DNA from: Porphyromonadaceae bacterium UBA7572
Lineage (GTDB): Bacteria > Bacteroidota > Bacteroidia > Bacteroidales > Muribaculaceae
Assembly: GCA_002476625.1 (NCBI GenBank)
Contig: DLLC01000024.1
Coordinates: forward strand, 1-19,159
Reading direction: 5' to 3'
DNA length: 19,159 bases
Shown here: positions 15,956 through 19,159 of the stretch, piece by piece
Layout: each line of letters begins with the position of its first letter
Position numbering within the stretch: the stretch's first letter is position 1
Translations under genes and position numbers: made by a program
The notes under the pieces: model-generated
The model's input: the letters and a program-made list of their open reading frames with translations, nothing else
Database searches by the model: none
What the model was told of the DNA's origin: nothing

Positions 15956-17023
15956 ATGAAACAGAATCCATTTATTTATCTCCGTGGATTGAAGCATGCA
16001 TCTTTCACGGTTTTCTGTGTAGAAGACGGGCAGAAGTCATATTTTGACCCGCAATTCAACGTGAGAGTCCCCTTCTCAAGCGGCCAGCAAGTCAAGCGAT
16101 CCATAATGGAAAAACTTACGGAAGCGTTAGGCGTAGAGCCTGCTCCAACAACATTTTATTTTGATATAGATAAAAATAGAGCTTTAAAAGAAGGAGAAGT
16201 ACTTTCTATTTGTAACCCAAAATATGTAGACCAGCTACTTGGTGGCTGGATGCGAACGCCTAAAGGAGGGACAGAAAAAGCCGTCAAGCGCAGAAGCCCC
16301 TTGAGCATTTCGGCAATGACGCCGCTCCATCCACTTTTAGCTTCTGTACCCAAAGAGAATATCTCATTTGACCGATCCGATCGCACTAACGTGCACAAGG
16401 TCGTGGTTCGTGATGCCAATGGCAATGAATTAACAGATGAGCAGATAAGTAATTTCCTGGATGGCAACGACAGAAGCCTTTATAGAAAATGGATACCTGA
16501 TAACAAACGTGCCACAGGCTTGTTTGTATATGATGTGGCCATCGACTTACGGCGCTTGTTCTGCGTATCTACCAACCTTTTGGAACCAGAAGTGCAAGCC
16601 AATGTGCTCGAAAACCTTAAATCAAGTGGCTGGAGCATGGTTGACACTGTGTTCGGCGAAAGTCTTGTGATGCCTAAAGAACAACGCGAAAAAATAATAC
16701 CAGCATTAGCAGATGCTCTAATTGACTGGCATATCACATCAAACCAAGCACGCACGTTTAGTTTGATGGAAACACTTGCCATCGCCATCAGCGATAATGC
16801 AAATGTACAAGCCGGAGCCATACGTGCTAAATTGATAGATGATGGCAATGATAAGCCAAAGGTGAAACCTATTGTGGATGAAAACGCAGGAGCTAACACT
16901 TATATCACATTACCATGCGCAAACTATGTCGTGACGGAAAGTGAAAACGCCGAAGCCCTGAATTTGGCTAAGAAAGATTTAATTAGCCGTATGATGGCTT
17001 TTGACTACGAAAACCAACTGTAA
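15956..17023 (+). CDS. cas7: Cascade backbone protein Cas7 (Csp1-like)
   Basis: 355 residues. The N-terminal FIYLRGLKHASFTVFCVEDG and FNVRVPFSSGQQVKRSIMEKL segments match the Cas7/DevR pattern, where a strand is followed by a Gly/Ser loop and the SGQQxKRS helix that contacts crRNA. RATGLFVYDVAIDLRRLFCV near 180 and FGESLVMPKEQRE near 225 continue the RRM-like fold. Several copies should line the crRNA to form the Cascade backbone. From memory it fits Csp1 of the PGING group. The gene follows the cas8-like gene after 22 bases and ends the AT-rich interference block. A stable hairpin lies between it and cas4. Confidence 0.82.
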   Translation: MKQNPFIYLRGLKHASFTVFCVEDGQKSYFDPQFNVRVPFSSGQQVKRSIMEKLTEALGVEPAPTTFYFDIDKNRALKEGEVLSICNPKYVDQLLGGWMRTPKGGTEKAVKRRSPLSISAMTPLHPLLASVPKENISFDRSDRTNVHKVVVRDANGNELTDEQISNFLDGNDRSLYRKWIPDNKRATGLFVYDVAIDLRRLFCVSTNLLEPEVQANVLENLKSSGWSMVDTVFGESLVMPKEQREKIIPALADALIDWHITSNQARTFSLMETLAIAISDNANVQAGAIRAKLIDDGNDKPKVKPIVDENAGANTYITLPCANYVVTESENAEALNLAKKDLISRMMAFDYENQL

Positions 17024-17042
17024 AACACACCTATCAAATTTA

Positions 17043-17086
17043 AACAAGGGGGGCTTTTGTGCAATACCCAAAAGCCCCCCCTTGTT
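17043..17086 (+). repeat. Strong G/C hairpin between cas7 and cas4
   Basis: AACAAGGGGGGCTTTTG (17043-17059) pairs with its complement at 17069-17086, with one bulged C (six G against seven C) and a 9-base loop. About 17 pairs with a six-pair G/C block make it very stable in RNA. It lacks a good T run after the stem (GGTAAACACTGTTTTC), so it is not a classic terminator. It could be an attenuator, a 3'-end protector of the interference mRNA, or a joint left by recombination. Confidence 0.85.
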
Positions 17087-17104
17087 GGTAAACACTGTTT
17101 TCTT

Positions 17105-17623
17105 ATGACGATAACTGGGACACATTTCAACTATTTCCTGCTGTGCCACCGAAAACTGTGGCTCTTTGCCAGCGGAATCAACATGGAGCAGGAGTCCGAC
17201 CTTGTGTACGAAGGAAAGCTGCTGCACGAGTCGGCCTACCCTCAGCGCACATCAAAATACGAGGAGGTGGAGATTGGCGGAATTAAGGTTGACTATTACG
17301 ACGCGAAGCGGAAGGTGATTCACGAGATCAAGAAATCCAACAAGGTGGACCACGCCCATGAGTGGCAGCTGAAATACTACATATACGTGTTTGAGCAATA
17401 CGGCATCACCGGCGTGAGCGGCGTGCTGGAGTATCCCCTGCTGCGCAAGACGGAGAATATAGCACTTAGCGACACCGACCGCGGCAACATACGCCAGATG
17501 ATGAGCGACATCACCGGTGTAATCAACCAGCCCACCTGCCCGCCACTCGTCAAAAAAGGCATTTGCCGAAACTGTAGCTATTTCGAGTTTTGCTACGCTA
17601 ATGAAAAGGAGGATGAAAAATGA
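17105..17623 (+). CDS. cas4: CRISPR-associated exonuclease Cas4
   Basis: 172 residues from the ATG at 17105 (MTITGTHFNYFLLCHRKLW); the earlier in-frame ATG at 17057 lies in the hairpin and is rejected. The four iron-sulfur Cys are present: Cys14, then Cys154, Cys157 and Cys163 in GICRNCSYFEFC. RecB-like nuclease residues: His41 (EGKLLHES), Asp63 (KVDYYD), Glu74 and Lys76 (HEIKKSN), Gln88-Tyr91 (QLKYYIY). Cas4 trims prespacers and selects PAM-containing ends for Cas1-Cas2. The gene has clearly higher GC than the preceding cas genes. It overlaps cas1 by four bases (ATGA), so both are translationally coupled. Confidence 0.93.
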   Translation: MTITGTHFNYFLLCHRKLWLFASGINMEQESDLVYEGKLLHESAYPQRTSKYEEVEIGGIKVDYYDAKRKVIHEIKKSNKVDHAHEWQLKYYIYVFEQYGITGVSGVLEYPLLRKTENIALSDTDRGNIRQMMSDITGVINQPTCPPLVKKGICRNCSYFEFCYANEKEDEK

Positions 17624-18639
17624 AGCGCACATTCTATCTATTTAATCCAGGCATAATGGACCGCAAAGACAACACGCTCAAGTTTACGCCGGTGACAACG
17701 GATGACGGCGGCAACGAGGAGACTCGCATGTCGCCCCGCTACATCCCGGTGGAGGAAGTGGCCGAGCTGTATGCCTTTGGCAGCCTAAGGGCAAACAGCG
17801 CCCTGTTCAACTTCCTCGGCCAAAAAGGCATACCGGTGCACTTCTTCGACTATTACGAAAACTACACCGGCAGCTTCATGCCGCGCGACGGACTGCTCTC
17901 TGGCAAGGCGCTCATCGCCCAGGCCAGCGCCTACCAGAACAAGAAAAAGCGGGTGGAGATTGCACGCAAGTTTATCAAGGGCGCAGCATGGAACATGACC
18001 ATGAACCTCAGCTACTACAACCGCCGCGGCAAAGACTTGAAAGAAATCATCGACATAATCAAGAGCTTCGCCACGAGCCTCGACAAGGCATCCACAATAG
18101 AGGAAATCATGGGCACAGAGGGCAACATTCGCCAAATGTACTACTCAGCGTTCGACACCATTCTGGACGACTACGACATGGGCTCGCGCACAAAGCAGCC
18201 CCCCGAAAATGAGGTGAACGCCCTGATCTCGTTTGGCAACATGATGTGCTACACCCAGACACTGCGCGCCATACACCAGACACAGCTCAACCCCGTAATC
18301 AGCTTCCTGCACACACCCGGCGAACGGCGCTACTCACTTTGCCTCGACATATCCGAGATATTCAAACCGATAATAGTGGACCGGGTGATATTCAAGGTCC
18401 TGAACAAACACGCCCTGTCGGCAAGCCATTTCGACAAGAAGCTCAACAAGTGCCTCCTGAACGAGAGCGGCAAAAAAATATTCGTGAAAGCGATGGAAGA
18501 CCGCTACAACGAGACTTTCCGTCACCGCACGCTCGGACGCAACGTGAGCTACAAGCACCTAATAAAACTTGAATGCTACAAGCTGATCAAAGATCTGCTT
18601 GGCATCGAGGAGTATCAACCATTTAAAATGTATTGGTAA
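17620..18639 (+). CDS. cas1: CRISPR-associated integrase Cas1
   Basis: 339 residues, normal for type I-B/I-C-like Cas1. The N-terminal beta domain (MKRTFYLFNPG...IPVEEVAELYAFG) is followed by the helical catalytic domain. Catalytic residues: Glu167 (GTEGNIRQMYY), His231 (SFLHTPGERRYSL), and Asp243 or Glu246 (LDISEIFKP). It joins new spacers to the leader-side repeat together with Cas2. AGGAGG at 17607-17612 lies 7 bases before the ATG, within the cas4 end. High GC as in cas4. cas2 follows after 7 bases. Confidence 0.95.
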   Translation: MKRTFYLFNPGIMDRKDNTLKFTPVTTDDGGNEETRMSPRYIPVEEVAELYAFGSLRANSALFNFLGQKGIPVHFFDYYENYTGSFMPRDGLLSGKALIAQASAYQNKKKRVEIARKFIKGAAWNMTMNLSYYNRRGKDLKEIIDIIKSFATSLDKASTIEEIMGTEGNIRQMYYSAFDTILDDYDMGSRTKQPPENEVNALISFGNMMCYTQTLRAIHQTQLNPVISFLHTPGERRYSLCLDISEIFKPIIVDRVIFKVLNKHALSASHFDKKLNKCLLNESGKKIFVKAMEDRYNETFRHRTLGRNVSYKHLIKLECYKLIKDLLGIEEYQPFKMYW

Positions 18640-18646
18640 AGCCATT

Positions 18647-18910
18647 ATGTATGTTATCGTAGTGTATGATGTGGGAGAGAAACGCGTAGGCAAAATGCTG
18701 AAGCTCTGCCGGCGATATCTCAACTGGATTCAGAACTCAGTGCTGGAGGGCGAACTCTCCGAAGCCAAATTAAAAGAACTGAAAATCAAGATGAAAAGCA
18801 TTATGGACGAAAAAGAGGACAGCGTAATCATCTTCACAAACAAAATGGGATATAACATGAACAAGCAAACACTTGGCAAGGAAAGAATGTCGACCGACAA
18901 TTTCCTGTAG
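18647..18910 (+). CDS. cas2: CRISPR-associated protein Cas2
   Basis: 87 residues from the ATG at 18647 (MYVIVVYDVGEKRV); an upstream in-frame ATG at 18599 lies within cas1 and is not a likely start. The beta1 strand VIVVYDV with Asp8, the RRYLNWIQNSVLEGEL block and the SVIIFTN strand are the standard Cas2 ferredoxin fold. It bridges two Cas1 dimers in the integration complex. Base composition returns to AT-rich. It is the last gene before the leader. Confidence 0.93.
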   Translation: MYVIVVYDVGEKRVGKMLKLCRRYLNWIQNSVLEGELSEAKLKELKIKMKSIMDEKEDSVIIFTNKMGYNMNKQTLGKERMSTDNFL

Positions 18911-19129
18911 GCCAAAAATGTCGATGCCCTAAAAATGAACAACACACCAAACTTCAATCCCGTAAAAATGCGCTCTTTGACATACTTAAACAGCTAATAA
19001 TCATATATGTTGTCGCAAACCGCTAAAAATTCCATCATTGCACATTGACATATATATGAATGTTTTTTATTAACTTTGTAAAATACAAAGCTACTAATAT
19101 ACAGCCATATACCCCATTTACGTAAATGG
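18911..19129 (+). promoter_or_regulatory. CRISPR leader
   Basis: 219 AT-rich bases without a credible gene between cas2 and the first repeat. It holds a -7 promoter box (19071-19078), an inverted repeat over it (19074-19090), two copies of TTGACATA (18977-18984 and 19045-19052), and an 18-bp palindrome touching the repeat. Position and base content fit a leader that starts pre-crRNA transcription and guides spacer insertion. Confidence 0.85.
19071..19090 (+). promoter_or_regulatory. Leader promoter with overlapping inverted repeat
   Basis: TAACTTTG (19071-19078) fits the -7 consensus. CTTTGTA (19074-19080), AAA, then TACAAAG (19084-19090) form a 7-bp inverted repeat that overlaps the box and the expected start near 19084. 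It could be an operator or a 5' hairpin. TTG at 19045 is 23 bases away, a little too far for a normal -33. Confidence 0.6.
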
Positions 19130-19130
19130 G
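19113..19130 (+). repeat. 18-bp perfect palindrome abutting the first CRISPR repeat
   Basis: CCCATTTACGTAAATGGG is its own reverse complement. Its last G is also the first base of the CRISPR repeat. It may serve as a leader-anchoring site for Cas1-Cas2 or a host factor, or fold as a hairpin in the pre-crRNA. Confidence 0.85.
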
Positions 19131-19159
19131 TTTTAATCGAACCTTTGTGGAATTGAAAT
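19130..19159 (+). CRISPR. First (leader-proximal) CRISPR repeat; array continues outside the window
   Basis: 30 bases starting GTTTTAATCG and ending GGAATTGAAAT, reaching exactly the last base of the window. The GTTTTAAT start and ATTGAAAT end are the form of type I-B and PGING-like repeats; the last 8 bases would be the crRNA 5' tag after Cas6 cleavage. From memory, the Porphyromonas gingivalis 30-bp repeat has the same ends. Only one copy is visible, so the call depends on form, on the leader, and on cas2 219 bases upstream. Confidence 0.85.

Noticed and set aside
11242..18910. Type III or hybrid CRISPR system
   Set aside because: No Cas10, Csm or Cmr gene is present, and a full-length Cas3 with HD and helicase motifs marks type I.
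19130..19159. A full CRISPR array within the window
   Set aside because: Only one repeat is visible and no second copy or spacer exists inside the window; the array must lie to the right.

Overview
The window looks like chromosomal DNA of a member of the Bacteroidales (Muribaculaceae or Prevotellaceae are possible; the family is not resolved). Reasons: repeated Bacteroidetes-type promoters (TAnnTTTG at -7, sometimes with TTTG 19-20 nt upstream), almost no Shine-Dalgarno sequences, a DUF4270 lipoprotein next to a short glycogen-synthase-like protein, and RluB with a Gly/Gln/Tyr-rich N-terminal extension.

Layout. 1-2376 (+): the 3' part of an RsuA/RluB-family pseudouridine synthase gene, then asnS with a clear terminator. 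2403-2908 (-): a small secreted Lys/Cys heptad-repeat protein with its own terminator and a near-perfect promoter. 3079-5521 (+): a truncated GT5 (glycogen synthase N-domain) protein, a DUF4270 lipoprotein, and tRNA-Thr(CGT) with a strong terminator. 5566-7526 (+): two overlapping hypothetical genes, one of them secreted. 7495-10253 (-): tRNA-His(GTG), nagA and a membrane acyltransferase. 10260-11131 (+): a secreted S1/P1 nuclease with all nine zinc ligands.

11194-19159 (+): a complete type I CRISPR-Cas operon in the order cas6, cas5, cas3, cas8-like, cas7, cas4, cas1, cas2. An AT-rich leader follows, and the first 30-bp CRISPR repeat ends exactly at the last base of the window. The rest of the array lies outside. 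The protein set best fits the Porphyromonas gingivalis-like PGING group (Cas5p, Csp2, Csp1). Cas6 should cut pre-crRNA; Cas5, Cas7 and the Cas8-like protein should form the crRNA-guided complex; Cas3 (HD nuclease plus helicase) should degrade the target; Cas4, Cas1 and Cas2 should select and insert spacers.

The most interesting signals are around this system. An 18-bp perfect palindrome abuts the first repeat. The cas operon and the array leader share almost the same promoter core, and an inverted repeat covers the leader promoter. A very stable G/C hairpin separates the interference genes from cas4-cas1-cas2. Base composition changes sharply at that hairpin. No stretch over 300 bases lacks a gene or RNA; the longest gaps (2834-3110 and 18911-19129) hold promoters and the CRISPR leader.
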